DNA of 64,000 bases from Paenibacillus apiarius (GTDB lineage Bacteria; Bacillota; Bacilli; Paenibacillales; Paenibacillaceae): assembly GCF_017052585.1 (NCBI RefSeq), contig NZ_JAFFHZ010000001.1, forward strand, positions 4,464,001-4,528,000, read 5' to 3'. The notes under the pieces were generated by a model. The model saw nothing but the letters and a program-made list of their open reading frames with translations, was not told the DNA's origin and ran no database searches. The position numbers were made by a program, and so were the translations under genes. Every line of letters begins with the position of its first letter. The stretch's first letter is position 1. Below, one piece after another: positions 17,941-27,029 of this stretch.

Positions 17941-19842
17941 ATGAGAGACTTTCGCGAGGCGTTACAAGAGCAGATTATTGTCGGCGATGGTGCGATGGGA
18001 ACCTATTTATATCAGCTTGGATATCCTGTTGGCATTTCATATGAAGCGTTGAATGTAAGCGAACCAGATATGATTCGCGATATCCATCAGCGGTATGTAG
18101 CAGCGGGAGCCCGCTTGCTTGAAACGAATACATTTACGGCCAATCGCGAGAAGTTGTCCAAGCACGGTTTGGAAGACAAGGTGAAGGATATTAACCGCGC
18201 AGCGGTCCGCCTGGCTCGAGAAGCGGCGCAGAACCGTGCGTATGTGGTCGGAGCGTTAGGCTCCATCCGTGCAGGGAAGCGGGAGAACATTCATACCGAT
18301 CAGGTGAAGCTTGATTATATGGAGCAGCTGTCTTCCTTATTGGATGAAGGCGTGGACGGCATCATGTTCGAAACGTTCTATGATTTGGAGGAAATGCGGC
18401 TTGCGCTCCATATTGTCCGCAGCTTGGATAAACAGGTTCCTATCATTTGCCAGTTCGCCGTGGAAGAGACACACCGGACCAAGGACGGAGTAAGCCTGCT
18501 GGATGCTTTCAACATTTTGCGTGAAGACGGGGCCGACGTGGTAGGCTTGAACTGCCGCATGGGTCCGAATGGGCTGCTCCGGGCGATGGAAAGCGTCCAA
18601 GGCCAAATTGCGCTGCCGATGTCCGCATTTCCGAATGCGGGGCTTCCCGACTATGTTGACGGACGCTATAATTTCGTCGCGACTGCCGAATATATGGCGG
18701 AGAGCGCCGTGCATTTTGCCCAGATGGGCGCCCGGCTCATCGGAGGATGCTGCGGAACGACGCCTGAGCATATTCAGACGATTGCCGCAGCGTTGCAAGA
18801 TATCGACGTTCCCGAATTGCCGCTTATGACCGAATCGGATGCAGCTGCCGGGAATGTCGATAGATTGGAGATTCAACAATATCCCTATAATATAGAAGAG
18901 ACGGTGGGCGGGGATCGGACGGCGAGTTCCATCGTCGAGACAGTCCGCACGCGTCATACTGTTATTGTAGAGCTGGACCCGCCGCGCGATTTGGACATTA
19001 CGAAGTTCATGAAGGGAGCGGAGGCACTGCAAAAAGCAGGGGCGGATGCGATTACGCTGGCGGATAACTCCCTTGCCGTTACGAGAATGAGCAATATGGC
19101 GCTCGGCTACCTGGTCTTGGATAAGCTCGGCATGCGTCCGCTGGTTCATATCGCTTGCCGCGACCGCAACCTTATCGGCACCCAGTCCCATATGATGGGC
19201 TTGTATGCGCTTGGCATCGACCACGTGCTCGCCGTTACGGGAGATCCGGCGCGATTCGGCGATTTGCCCGATTCCAGCTCGGTTTACGATTTGACTTCCT
19301 TCGAAATCATACGCATGATTAAGCAGTTGAACACAGGGCTGGCGTTCTCCGGCAAGCCGCTCAAGCAGCGGGCCACCTTTGTCGTCGGCGCTGCTTTCAA
19401 TCCGAATGTGAAGCATCTGGACAAAGCAATCACGCGGCTGGAGCGGAAAATAGAAGCGGGAGCGGACTACATCATGACGCAACCGGTATACGACGCTGCT
19501 CTTATCGAACGGATTGCTGAAGGGACAAAGCATCTGAATGTGCCCGTCTTCATCGGGATCATGCCGCTGGCGAGCGGAAGAAACGCGGAATATTTGCATA
19601 ACGAGGTCCCGGGCATTCAGCTTTCTGATGAAGTCCGCAGCCGGATGAAGGGGCTCGAAGGCGAGGCAGGGCGCCGGGAGGGCGTAGCGATTGCCAAAGA
19701 ACTGCTGGACGTTGCAGTCAATCATTTCAAAGGCATTTATTTTATGACTCCATTTATGTTCTATGAAATGACGGCCGAATTGACGCAATACGTATGGGAA
19801 AAAGCGGAACGGAAGACAGACCCCTTGTTTCGACTAACATAA
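17941..19842 (+). CDS. Bifunctional homocysteine S-methyltransferase / 5,10-methylenetetrahydrofolate reductase (YitJ-like)
   Basis: A 633-residue fusion that supplies methyl groups for methionine. The N-terminal homocysteine methyltransferase domain (about 1-300) begins with IIVGDGAMGTYLYQLG. It keeps the zinc-binding cysteines in LNCRMGPNG (about 203) and LIGGCCGTTPEH (about 270). The C-terminal FAD-dependent MTHFR domain (about 345-620) contains VIVELDPPRDLD, AVTGDPARFGDLP and YIMTQPVYDA. The same fusion exists in B. subtilis YitJ. The ATG at 17941 is the conserved-looking start; a GTG four codons earlier (17929) is also possible. Its ribosome site is weak. It sits in the yloB-yicC gap, an insertion relative to B. 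subtilis. Confidence 0.92.
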   Translation: MRDFREALQEQIIVGDGAMGTYLYQLGYPVGISYEALNVSEPDMIRDIHQRYVAAGARLLETNTFTANREKLSKHGLEDKVKDINRAAVRLAREAAQNRAYVVGALGSIRAGKRENIHTDQVKLDYMEQLSSLLDEGVDGIMFETFYDLEEMRLALHIVRSLDKQVPIICQFAVEETHRTKDGVSLLDAFNILREDGADVVGLNCRMGPNGLLRAMESVQGQIALPMSAFPNAGLPDYVDGRYNFVATAEYMAESAVHFAQMGARLIGGCCGTTPEHIQTIAAALQDIDVPELPLMTESDAAAGNVDRLEIQQYPYNIEETVGGDRTASSIVETVRTRHTVIVELDPPRDLDITKFMKGAEALQKAGADAITLADNSLAVTRMSNMALGYLVLDKLGMRPLVHIACRDRNLIGTQSHMMGLYALGIDHVLAVTGDPARFGDLPDSSSVYDLTSFEIIRMIKQLNTGLAFSGKPLKQRATFVVGAAFNPNVKHLDKAITRLERKIEAGADYIMTQPVYDAALIERIAEGTKHLNVPVFIGIMPLASGRNAEYLHNEVPGIQLSDEVRSRMKGLEGEAGRREGVAIAKELLDVAVNHFKGIYFMTPFMFYEMTAELTQYVWEKAERKTDPLFRLT

Positions 19843-19874
19843 TCAATTAAAATAGGATAATGGATGTGGTTCTC

Positions 19875-20759
19875 ATGGTTTACAGCATGACCGGATATGG
19901 TCAGTCCGCACGCGAGATTGGCGGATATAAAATAAGCATTGAAGTGAAGTCCGTAAACCATCGATATTGTGAAATCATGCTCCGCATGCCGCGTGAATGG
20001 ACAAGTCACGAAGATCGGCTGCGCCGCATCGTGCAGCAGCACGTGAAGCGCGGCCGAATTGATGTGTTTATTAACACAGAGCGTGAAGGCGAAGCGAAGA
20101 CGCTGGTGGAAATTAACGATCAGACGCTCGAAGCTTACATGCAAGCCTCTCAATTGCTCCGTGATAAATATGGGGTATCGGGAGAATTGTCCGTTGATGA
20201 TTGGCTTCGCTTGCCTGATATAATTACGATCCGAGAAGAGACATCATGGTCCGAGGAAGAACTTGCTTCTTGCTTGGAATCGGGATTGACCGAAGCAATG
20301 GATGGATTATGCCGGATGCGCGCCATGGAAGGCAGCCACCTCAACCGGGACTTGGCAGAACGGCTGGGCCGCTTACAATCGCTTCATGCAGAAATGATGG
20401 AGTGGGCTCCGGTTGTCGTGACTGAGTACCGGGCTAAGCTTAAGCAGCGCATAGAGCAACTGTTGGACGCGAATTCTTCCTTTGACGATCACAAGTTCGG
20501 CATGGAAGTAGCGCTGTTCGCGGAGCGCTCCAACATTGACGAGGAATTGACGCGGTTGAAGAGCCATTTTGGACAGTTCGGACAGCTGCTTCATAGCGGC
20601 GAACCGATAGGACGCAAGCTTGACTTTCTTATCCAGGAAATGAATCGGGAAACGAACACCATTGGCTCCAAGGCGAACCATTTGGAACTTGTCAATCGGG
20701 TCGTCGATATGAAGGCCGAGCTGGAAAAAATTCGCGAACAAGCCGCGAATATTGAATAA
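19875..20759 (+). CDS. YicC/YloC-family endoribonuclease
   Basis: A protein of 294 residues in the YicC family, stress-induced endoribonucleases or RNA-decay modulators; the B. subtilis homologue is YloC. The N-terminal signature MVYSMTGYGQSAREIGGY and the C-terminal motif DFLIQEMNRETNTIGSKA are both present. The start is placed at ATG 19875, which gives the conserved MxxSMTGxG N-terminus; an ATG at 19860 is in frame but less likely. It heads the remA-gmk-rpoZ-coaBC-priA series exactly as in B. subtilis. Confidence 0.92.
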   Translation: MVYSMTGYGQSAREIGGYKISIEVKSVNHRYCEIMLRMPREWTSHEDRLRRIVQQHVKRGRIDVFINTEREGEAKTLVEINDQTLEAYMQASQLLRDKYGVSGELSVDDWLRLPDIITIREETSWSEEELASCLESGLTEAMDGLCRMRAMEGSHLNRDLAERLGRLQSLHAEMMEWAPVVVTEYRAKLKQRIEQLLDANSSFDDHKFGMEVALFAERSNIDEELTRLKSHFGQFGQLLHSGEPIGRKLDFLIQEMNRETNTIGSKANHLELVNRVVDMKAELEKIREQAANIE

Positions 20760-20794
20760 ACTAGGAGCGCTCGAATTTAGAGGGAGGACCTGTA

Positions 20795-21055
20795 ATGGCG
20801 ATCAAGCTGATTAACATCGGTTTCGGCAATATCGTGTCTGCCAACCGAATTATTTCCATCGTGAGCCCGGAATCGGCTCCAATCAAACGAATCATTCAAG
20901 AAGCGCGTGACCGCCATATGCTTATTGACGCTACATACGGCCGTCGAACACGCGCGGTTATCATTACGGACAGCGATCATGTCATCTTGTCCGCCGTACA
21001 ACCGGAGACGGTGGCGCACCGCCTATCAACCAAGGATGACGACAACGACGAATAA
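20795..21055 (+). CDS. remA: RemA-family DNA-binding regulator (DUF370)
   Basis: An 86-residue regulator of the RemA family. In B. subtilis RemA activates biofilm matrix operons and osmoprotection genes by wrapping DNA on an octameric ring. The conserved start [20 protein letters not shown] and the centre [16 protein letters not shown] match the family. GGGAGG lies about seven bases before the ATG at 20795. The last residues (TKDDDNDE) are an acidic tail. It is placed between yicC and gmk, the classical locus. Confidence 0.94.
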   Translation: MAIKLINIGFGNIVSANRIISIVSPESAPIKRIIQEARDRHMLIDATYGRRTRAVIITDSDHVILSAVQPETVAHRLSTKDDDNDE

Positions 21056-21069
21056 AGATGGAGACGAAC

Positions 21070-21648
21070 ATGAATAAGGGGTTATTATTTGTGCTTTCCG
21101 GCCCGTCTGGTGTCGGCAAAGGCACGGTGTGCAAGGCGCTTCTAAAAAAAATGCCTGATTTGATCTATTCCGTGTCCGCCACGACCCGCCAGCCGCGGAT
21201 CGGCGAGACGGACGGCGTGAATTACTTTTTCAAATCACGCGAACAATTTATGCAGATGATCGAAGAGGATCAGTTGCTTGAATATGCCGAGTATGTCGGG
21301 AATTATTACGGCACGCCGCGCGATTTCGTAGAGCGGACGCTCGAGGAAGGACGCGACATCATTTTGGAGATTGAAGTCCAAGGCGCGCTGAAGGTAAAGG
21401 AAAAGTTTCCTGACGGCATTTTTATATTCTTGCTTCCGCCTTCGCTGGATGAATTGAAGGATCGGATTCGCGGTCGCGGAACGGAGAACGACCATGTCAT
21501 CGATCACCGCATGAACGTAGCGGTTGAAGAGATCGCGCTCATGGCGAACTACGACTATGCGGTCGTGAATGACGAGATTGACTTGGCTTGCGAACGTATA
21601 GAGAGCATCGTTATTGCCGAACATTGTAAAATTGAGCCTACTGAATAG
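21070..21648 (+). CDS. gmk: Guanylate kinase
   Basis: Phosphorylates GMP to GDP with ATP, essential for GTP and (p)ppGpp metabolism. It has 192 residues with P-loop [13 protein letters not shown] (about 8-20), the GMP-binding [15 protein letters not shown] (about 40) and [12 protein letters not shown] (about 98). The ATG at 21070 has GGAG six bases before it; the in-frame ATG at 21058 lies on that GGAG itself and is less likely. It follows remA by 14 bases, so it is co-transcribed. A hairpin (GGCGCACTT...AAGTGTGCC, 21660-21683) lies after the stop. Confidence 0.95.
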   Translation: MNKGLLFVLSGPSGVGKGTVCKALLKKMPDLIYSVSATTRQPRIGETDGVNYFFKSREQFMQMIEEDQLLEYAEYVGNYYGTPRDFVERTLEEGRDIILEIEVQGALKVKEKFPDGIFIFLLPPSLDELKDRIRGRGTENDHVIDHRMNVAVEEIALMANYDYAVVNDEIDLACERIESIVIAEHCKIEPTE

Positions 21649-21760
21649 GCTGGAGCAGGGCGCACTTTCCACGAAGTGTGCCTTGTCACGGTTCATTGCC
21701 GATAAACGCTTCGGGCTATGTAAGCCAGTCAAGAAGCAAGAAGAAAAGGAGTGCTGAACT

Positions 21761-21988
21761 ATGCTTTATCCATCTATTGATGAATTGATGAAAAAGGTAG
21801 ACAGTAAATATTCTTTGGTTGTTGCCGCTTCGCGCCGTGCGCGTCAGCTGCGTGACGGAAACCGTACGGAAGTGACCCAGCCGAAATCGCACAAGCAGGT
21901 TGGTGTGGCGCTTGAGGAAATTTACGGCGATAATATTTTTATTGAGCAAGGTTCACAAACGCAGGAACGTTCTAAAATGGTCCTGTAA
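21761..21988 (+). CDS. rpoZ: RNA polymerase omega subunit
   Basis: A small subunit that assists folding and assembly of the beta-prime subunit. It has 75 residues with the family pattern MLYPSIDELMKKVDSKYSLV, followed by AASRRARQLRDG. AAAGGAG lies nine bases before the ATG. It lies between gmk and coaBC as in other Bacilli. A strong terminator 120 bp after it separates it from coaBC. Confidence 0.95.
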   Translation: MLYPSIDELMKKVDSKYSLVVAASRRARQLRDGNRTEVTQPKSHKQVGVALEEIYGDNIFIEQGSQTQERSKMVL

Positions 21989-22111
21989 GCGCGCGTTTCA
22001 ACAGAGGGCTGTCAGAGCTTCCTCTGTAACGGATACACGTGAACATCGTATGCGGGCTGCTGGTGCGGTGAACATCGAACCAAGCATGCTCCTAAATGAG
22101 TCTGGCATCCA

Positions 22112-22140
22112 AATAACAACCGAAAGGTTGTTATTTTTTT
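22112..22140 (+). terminator. Rho-independent terminator after rpoZ
   Basis: AATAACAACC and GGTTGTTATT pair perfectly around GAAA, and the stem runs into T residues to 22140. A GAAA tetraloop makes it especially stable. Confidence 0.93.
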
Positions 22141-22206
22141 CAATGTTGTATATTTTTAATGAGATGAAAAACGCTTGCATGACACGTAACGGAAAGGCGG
22201 GAGCGT

Positions 22207-23541
22207 ATGCTGCAAGGGAAAACGATAGTGCTCGGAGTTACTGGTGGAATCGCGGCTTATAAGGCTGCGGCTCTATGCAGCAAATTAAAGCAGGAGGGTG
22301 CGGAGGTGCACGTCATCATGACGGCGTCCGCCACTCAATTCATATCGGAACTGACGTTCCAGACGCTGTCGCGTCAGAACGTGTATACCGATACGTTTGA
22401 TGAACGGGACGCCTCGGTCGTATCCCATATTCATTTGGCGGACCATGCCGATTTGGTGCTTATCGCGCCGGCGACAGCCAATGTAATTGGGAAGATGGCT
22501 CATGGACTTGCCGATGACATGCTTACGACGACAGTGCTGGCGACGATGGCCCCCATCTTGGTGGCCCCGGCCATGAACGTTCATATGTACGCTCACCCTG
22601 CGGTGCAGCAGAACATGGACGTGCTTCGGCAGAGAGGCGTCATGTTCATCGAACCGGAAGAGGGGCTGCTTGCCTGCGGATATACGGGCAAAGGGCGCAT
22701 GGCCGAACCCGAGCATATCGTAGAGCATGTGAAGCAGTGGTTTGCCGCAGAGAAGGACTTCGAGGTCAGTGAGGACCGCATTGCGCACAGCAACCCGGGA
22801 CATGATGCCGAGCTTCCATCCGGGCTGGCCGGCGGGGAAGAATGCCTGCTGTCAGGCCGGACGGTGCTGGTCACCGCAGGCGGCACGATGGAGCGGATCG
22901 ATCCGGTTCGCTATATTACGAACGATTCTTCCGGGAAAATGGGGTTCGCCGTGGCGGAAGCGGCACGCAGCATGGGAGCGAAGGTCATCCTCATAGCGGG
23001 GCAGACTCAGGTTGCTCCGCCGGAAGGAATGGATGTTATCGCGGTCGAATCGACGCAGGATATGTTCGACGCGGTCACCTCCCAGTACGATAACGCCGAT
23101 ATTGTCATTAAGACGGCGGCCGTGGCGGATTATCGGCCAGTTGCCCGGGCGGCGCAGAAATTAAAAAAGACCGGTGAAAAGCTGGTTCTTGAGCTGGAGC
23201 GCAATCCGGATATTTTGGAGGCGCTCGGCAAGCGGAAAACGCATCAGTTCCTCGTCGGGTTCGCGGCAGAGACGGAGCACGTGGAGCAGTACGCCCTCGA
23301 TAAGCTGCAGCGCAAACGGCTTGATCTGATTGTAGCGAATGATGTGTCGCGTTCTGATGCAGGGTTCCGTTCGGACAACAACGAAGTGTTGATCTATGAT
23401 GGACAAGGCTTGGTGGAACGCATTCCGCTCATGGCAAAGACGGGAATCGCGAAGCGGTTGCTGCACATCGTAGCCGAACGGCTTCCGGCAGGTTCCAGTC
23501 AGCGCATGCCGACTGCCGAAGAGGTGCGTTCGCTTGAATAG
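22207..23541 (+). CDS. coaBC: Bifunctional phosphopantothenoylcysteine decarboxylase / phosphopantothenate-cysteine ligase
   Basis: Makes 4'-phosphopantetheine from 4'-phosphopantothenate and cysteine on the coenzyme A route. It has 444 residues. The flavin-dependent CoaC half (about 1-185) shows VLGVTGGIAAYKA, the PAMNVHMYAHPAVQ motif (about 120) and the substrate-lid cysteine in EGLLACGYTGKGRM (about 158). The CoaB half (about 215-430) shows VTAGGTMERIDPVRYITNDSSGKMG-type residues and ADYRP (about 300). GGCGGGAG precedes the ATG at 22207. The linker between halves (about 185-212) is Ser/Gly-rich. coaBC overlaps the upstream region of priA. Confidence 0.95.
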   Translation: MLQGKTIVLGVTGGIAAYKAAALCSKLKQEGAEVHVIMTASATQFISELTFQTLSRQNVYTDTFDERDASVVSHIHLADHADLVLIAPATANVIGKMAHGLADDMLTTTVLATMAPILVAPAMNVHMYAHPAVQQNMDVLRQRGVMFIEPEEGLLACGYTGKGRMAEPEHIVEHVKQWFAAEKDFEVSEDRIAHSNPGHDAELPSGLAGGEECLLSGRTVLVTAGGTMERIDPVRYITNDSSGKMGFAVAEAARSMGAKVILIAGQTQVAPPEGMDVIAVESTQDMFDAVTSQYDNADIVIKTAAVADYRPVARAAQKLKKTGEKLVLELERNPDILEALGKRKTHQFLVGFAAETEHVEQYALDKLQRKRLDLIVANDVSRSDAGFRSDNNEVLIYDGQGLVERIPLMAKTGIAKRLLHIVAERLPAGSSQRMPTAEEVRSLE

Positions 23542-23554
23542 AGAGGGAATCGGG

Positions 23555-26164
23555 ATGGCGATGAGCTTCGGGACAGAGCCGGGCTCCGAAGAGGAACGGC
23601 ACGGTCTTGTGGCTCAAGTCATTGTGGATGTATCAAGCAAAGCGACGAACCGCCCGTTTGACTACGCGGTTCCCGATGACATCGCCTCTTGGGTGGAAGT
23701 CGGCAGCCGGGTTGGCGTGCCGTTCGGCGGACGCACGGTACAAGGCTTCGTCATTGGAGTGTCGCAGCATACCGATGTGCCGCTCCACCGATTGAAGCCG
23801 TTGCAGCAATTGCTTGATGTCGTCCCGCCGCTGCCGCCAGATTTGGTGGAGCTGGCGCAATGGATGAGCGCCCGCTATGTGTGCACGCAGACAGCGGCGC
23901 TGCAGGCGATGATTCCCGGAGCGATGAAAGGCAAGCGTGAGAAGGCGGTGCAGCTCGGGGAGGACGCGGTTGTCTTCCTGCAGCATTCTCATCAGTCCGC
24001 TGCCACCCCGATCGGGGAACTTGAGCTGCGGCCTGCATTTGTTCTCGATCACCCGCTGACGCGTGAATTGTTGGCTTATGTCAAGCGGCACGAACCGATA
24101 GCGGCGCCGAAGCTGCTGCAGGCTTATCCGCATGCGGCGCGGCTTATTAAAGAGGCAATGCAGCACGGATGGCTCGTAGAGACGGAGCGCATTAAGGACC
24201 GCATCGGCGTGAAGAAGCTGAAGCGGGTGCAGTTGGCCGTCCCGCAGGAGGAGCTCGATGAATTGCTCGAAGCGCTTGGCGTCAGAGCGCAGCGCCAGCG
24301 TGAGGTGATTGCACAGCTTCTGGAATTCGGAGGCGAGCTGCCGCTTAAAGATTTGAATGCTTCCGCCGTTAAGGCGCTGCAGGCGAAAGGCTTCGTCGTT
24401 GTAGACGAAGTGGAGGTTATGCGCGATCCGTTTGCGCACCGCCAGTTTAAGCCATCGCGGCCGTTGCCGCTTACGGAAGAGCAGCAAGGCGTATTTGATT
24501 CCCTGGCTGAAGCTCTGGATGCTAAGCGGCATCAATCGTTCCTGTTGCATGGCGTTACCGGCAGCGGAAAGACGGAAGTGTATCTGCAATCGATTGACCG
24601 CTGCCTGCAGTCAGGCAGAGAAGCGATCGTGCTTGTGCCGGAAATTTCGCTCACACCGCAGATGGTAGAGCGTTTCAAAGGCAGATTCGGATCCAAGGTG
24701 GCGGTGCTTCACAGCCGCCTGTCCCAAGGGGAACGGTATGACGAATGGAGAAAGATTCGCGAACGGCGCGTGCAGGTAGCCATCGGCGCGCGTTCCGCCG
24801 TGTTTGCCCCTTTCGCCCGCATCGGGCTTATTATAATGGATGAAGAGCACGAAACGTCCTATAAGCAGGAAGAAACGCCAAAATATCATGCGCGGGACGT
24901 GGCGATAGAACGTGCCAGGCAGCACGGGGCCGTCGTCGTGCTCGGTTCCGCAACCCCGTCGATGGAGACGTATTATGCGGCCAAGCTTCATGGCAGCGAT
25001 CCGTTGCCGCGCGGCTTGGAGCCGCCGGCCTGGAACCTGGCGCCGGTGGCCATGCCGACCCGTGTCGGCGGGAGAGACCTGCCGCCGGTCACGATTGTAG
25101 ATATGCGGGAACAGCTTAAGCTCGGCAACCGCTCTATGTTCAGCGCACCGCTGGAGAAGGCGCTGGAGGAACGCTTGGAACGGAATGAGCAGACGGTGCT
25201 TCTGCTGAACCGGCGCGGATACTCCACCTTTGTCATGTGCCGGACGTGCGGGTATGTGGCCCAGTGTCCGGAGTGCGACATTTCGCTGACGTACCATATG
25301 AAGACCGGCCATATGCGCTGCCATTATTGCGGACATGCGGAACGGGCCCCTTCGGTATGTCCTGCCTGCGAGAGCGAGCATATCCGCTATTTTGGAACGG
25401 GAACGCAGCGGGTGGAAGAGCAGCTTGCAAGACGATTTCCGGGCATTCGCGTCATCCGCATGGATGTGGACACGACCTCGGAAAAAGGATCGCATGAACG
25501 CATGCTGCAGCAATTCCGGGAACGGAAGGCCGATGTGCTGCTAGGCACGCAAATGGTTGCAAAGGGACTCGACTTTCCTTATGTTACGCTGGTTGGCGTC
25601 ATTGCGGCGGATTCGGCATTGCATATGCCTGATTTCCGGGCGGCGGAGAAGACGTTCCAATTGCTCACCCAGGTGGCCGGACGCGCGGGACGGCACGATC
25701 TGCCGGGGGAAGTTGTCGTGCAGACGTATGCGCCTGAGCATTATTCCGTTCTTCACGCGTCGCGGCACGATTATGCCGCGTTTGCTTCGGACGAGCTGCG
25801 CCATCGGCGCAATCAAATCGTGCCCCCGTTCTGCCGCTTGGCGCTTTTGTCGATGACGCATGAACAGCTGCCGCTGCTCGTTCGCGTTGCGGAGAATGCG
25901 GCGATGCGCTTGAAGGAGCTGGCGGAACGGCGTGGCTGGCTTAAGCCGCTTGACGCGCACGAGGACGCGGTGGACATTCTCGGCCCGGTCGCTTCTCCGA
26001 TTCCGCGGATCAAGAACCGCTATCGCTTCCAATGCGTCATCAAATGCAGGGGCAACGTGGATTTATCCGGCCTGATGGCGGAAGCGATGGCGGAATTCGA
26101 TTCCATTGCGAAGGAGCAGGATATTTGGTTCAGCGTCGACATTGATCCGCAGATGATGATGTAG
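23555..26164 (+). CDS. priA: Primosomal replication restart helicase PriA
   Basis: Reloads the replisome at stalled or broken forks. The 869-residue protein has an N-terminal 3'-DNA-binding domain (VIVDVSSKATNRPFDYAVP at about 25), and Walker A HGVTGSGKTEVYLQ (about 335). The DEEH box IIMDEEHETSYKQ lies near 428. Zinc-binding cysteine pairs follow in VMCRTCGYVAQCPECDISL and MRCHYCGHAERAPSVCPAC (about 560-610), and a C-terminal helicase lobe has LLGTQMVAKGLDFP (about 662). The start at ATG 23555 has GAGAGGGAAT upstream; a TTG at 23534 would overlap coaBC by eight bases. The next 385 bases hold repeat elements rather than genes. Confidence 0.95.
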   Translation: MAMSFGTEPGSEEERHGLVAQVIVDVSSKATNRPFDYAVPDDIASWVEVGSRVGVPFGGRTVQGFVIGVSQHTDVPLHRLKPLQQLLDVVPPLPPDLVELAQWMSARYVCTQTAALQAMIPGAMKGKREKAVQLGEDAVVFLQHSHQSAATPIGELELRPAFVLDHPLTRELLAYVKRHEPIAAPKLLQAYPHAARLIKEAMQHGWLVETERIKDRIGVKKLKRVQLAVPQEELDELLEALGVRAQRQREVIAQLLEFGGELPLKDLNASAVKALQAKGFVVVDEVEVMRDPFAHRQFKPSRPLPLTEEQQGVFDSLAEALDAKRHQSFLLHGVTGSGKTEVYLQSIDRCLQSGREAIVLVPEISLTPQMVERFKGRFGSKVAVLHSRLSQGERYDEWRKIRERRVQVAIGARSAVFAPFARIGLIIMDEEHETSYKQEETPKYHARDVAIERARQHGAVVVLGSATPSMETYYAAKLHGSDPLPRGLEPPAWNLAPVAMPTRVGGRDLPPVTIVDMREQLKLGNRSMFSAPLEKALEERLERNEQTVLLLNRRGYSTFVMCRTCGYVAQCPECDISLTYHMKTGHMRCHYCGHAERAPSVCPACESEHIRYFGTGTQRVEEQLARRFPGIRVIRMDVDTTSEKGSHERMLQQFRERKADVLLGTQMVAKGLDFPYVTLVGVIAADSALHMPDFRAAEKTFQLLTQVAGRAGRHDLPGEVVVQTYAPEHYSVLHASRHDYAAFASDELRHRRNQIVPPFCRLALLSMTHEQLPLLVRVAENAAMRLKELAERRGWLKPLDAHEDAVDILGPVASPIPRIKNRYRFQCVIKCRGNVDLSGLMAEAMAEFDSIAKEQDIWFSVDIDPQMMM

Positions 26165-26232
26165 CGGCAATGGCAATGGATTTCGTTATGCAAACAGATA
26201 TTGGATATAATTATGGAAAAGCATTTTATAGA

Positions 26233-26485
26233 GAGGTTGTTCAAAAAGCCCCTTTCTGATCACGAATCATTTCAAGATGTGATTCAGCATCGAATCTTGC
26301 ATTCACCCTCGAAGAGCTTGTGATTTCGAATTTCGAAGCATGTTTCCTGCGGAAACATTTCAGGTGCTCATGTAGTCTTGCCTGCATTCCGCTCCTCTTT
26401 CTTCGAGGGATGCTTCCGATGTAGTTTTCTTACGAAAACTTGTACTTCCCGGTGCTGAAAAGTGGCCATTTAGAACACGCACTTA
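26233..26485 (+). repeat. Long copy of the dispersed repeat, MITE-like, highly structured
   Basis: Starts GAGGTTGTTCAAAAAG and ends with the imperfect complement TTTAGAACACGCACTTA. It is about 253 bases with no open reading frame of note. Internal complementary stretches suggest a folded RNA or cruciform. ATGTTTCC/GGAAACAT lies at about 26340-26358, AGTTTTC/GAAAACT at about 26422-26440, and CACCCTCGAAGA at about 26304 pairs with TCTTCGAGGG at about 26400. Its first 53 bases recur, reversed, at 7783-7835. No transposase is present, so it would be mobilised in trans, if at all. It occupies the priA-def gap, which is otherwise closed in relatives. Confidence 0.7.
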
Positions 26486-26488
26486 ATA

Positions 26489-26524
26489 GAGGTTGTTCAA
26501 TAACTCTTTTTTGAACACGCATTA
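26489..26524 (+). repeat. Short copy of the dispersed palindromic repeat
   Basis: GAGGTTGTTCAATAA...CTTTTTTGAACACGCATTA, placed three bases after the long copy and 25 bases before the def start. It has the two conserved ends of the family without the long middle, like the copies at 13557 and 16711. Confidence 0.7.
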
Positions 26525-26549
26525 AAGGATAAAAAGGAAGGTGTGCCTG

Positions 26550-27026
26550 ATGGCATTGCGCATCATTGTACATGAACCGGATCCGGTTCTTCATCAAATC
26601 GCGAAGGAAGTACCTAAAATTACGCCCAATATTCATAAGCTGCTGAACGATATGGCGGATACGATGTACCATGCCGAAGGCGTAGGGCTCGCCGCTCCGC
26701 AAATCGGCATTTTAAAACGCGTTATCGTCGTTGACGTCGGCGACGAGCATGGATTAATCGAAATGATTAACCCTGTTATTTTGGAGAAGGAAGGCGAGCA
26801 GCTCGGACCTGAGGGCTGCTTGAGCATTCCCGGGCTGAACGGCGACGTCCGCCGGCACCAGAAGGTAAAGGTGAAGGGATTGGATCGCAACGGCAATGAG
26901 TTTACACTGGAAGCGACTGATTTCCTGGCGCGCGCCTTCCAACACGAGATTGACCATTTAAACGGGGTGCTCTTTACTGAAATTGCAGAACGCGTATATG
27001 AGGTGCCCCGCGAAAGTAGGGACTGA
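26550..27026 (+). CDS. def: Peptide deformylase
   Basis: Removes the N-formyl group from nascent proteins using a metal centre. It has 158 residues. The three family motifs are GVGLAAPQIG (about 45), EGCLSIPG (about 90) and the metal-binding QHEIDHLNG (about 130). The ATG at 26550 has AAGGAAGGTG seven bases upstream; an in-frame GTG at 26541 falls in that ribosome site. fmt follows after three bases, as expected for the linked formylation/deformylation pair. Confidence 0.96.
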   Translation: MALRIIVHEPDPVLHQIAKEVPKITPNIHKLLNDMADTMYHAEGVGLAAPQIGILKRVIVVDVGDEHGLIEMINPVILEKEGEQLGPEGCLSIPGLNGDVRRHQKVKVKGLDRNGNEFTLEATDFLARAFQHEIDHLNGVLFTEIAERVYEVPRESRD

Positions 27027-27029
27027 GCG

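Noticed and set aside
18337-19788. Minus-strand frame of 483 codons
   Set aside because: It is a shadow of the methyltransferase/MTHFR gene; no start signal and an atypical His/Arg-rich product.
26165-26549. Insertion sequence between priA and def
   Set aside because: No transposase frame is present; the sequence is a non-coding repeat with imperfect ends.
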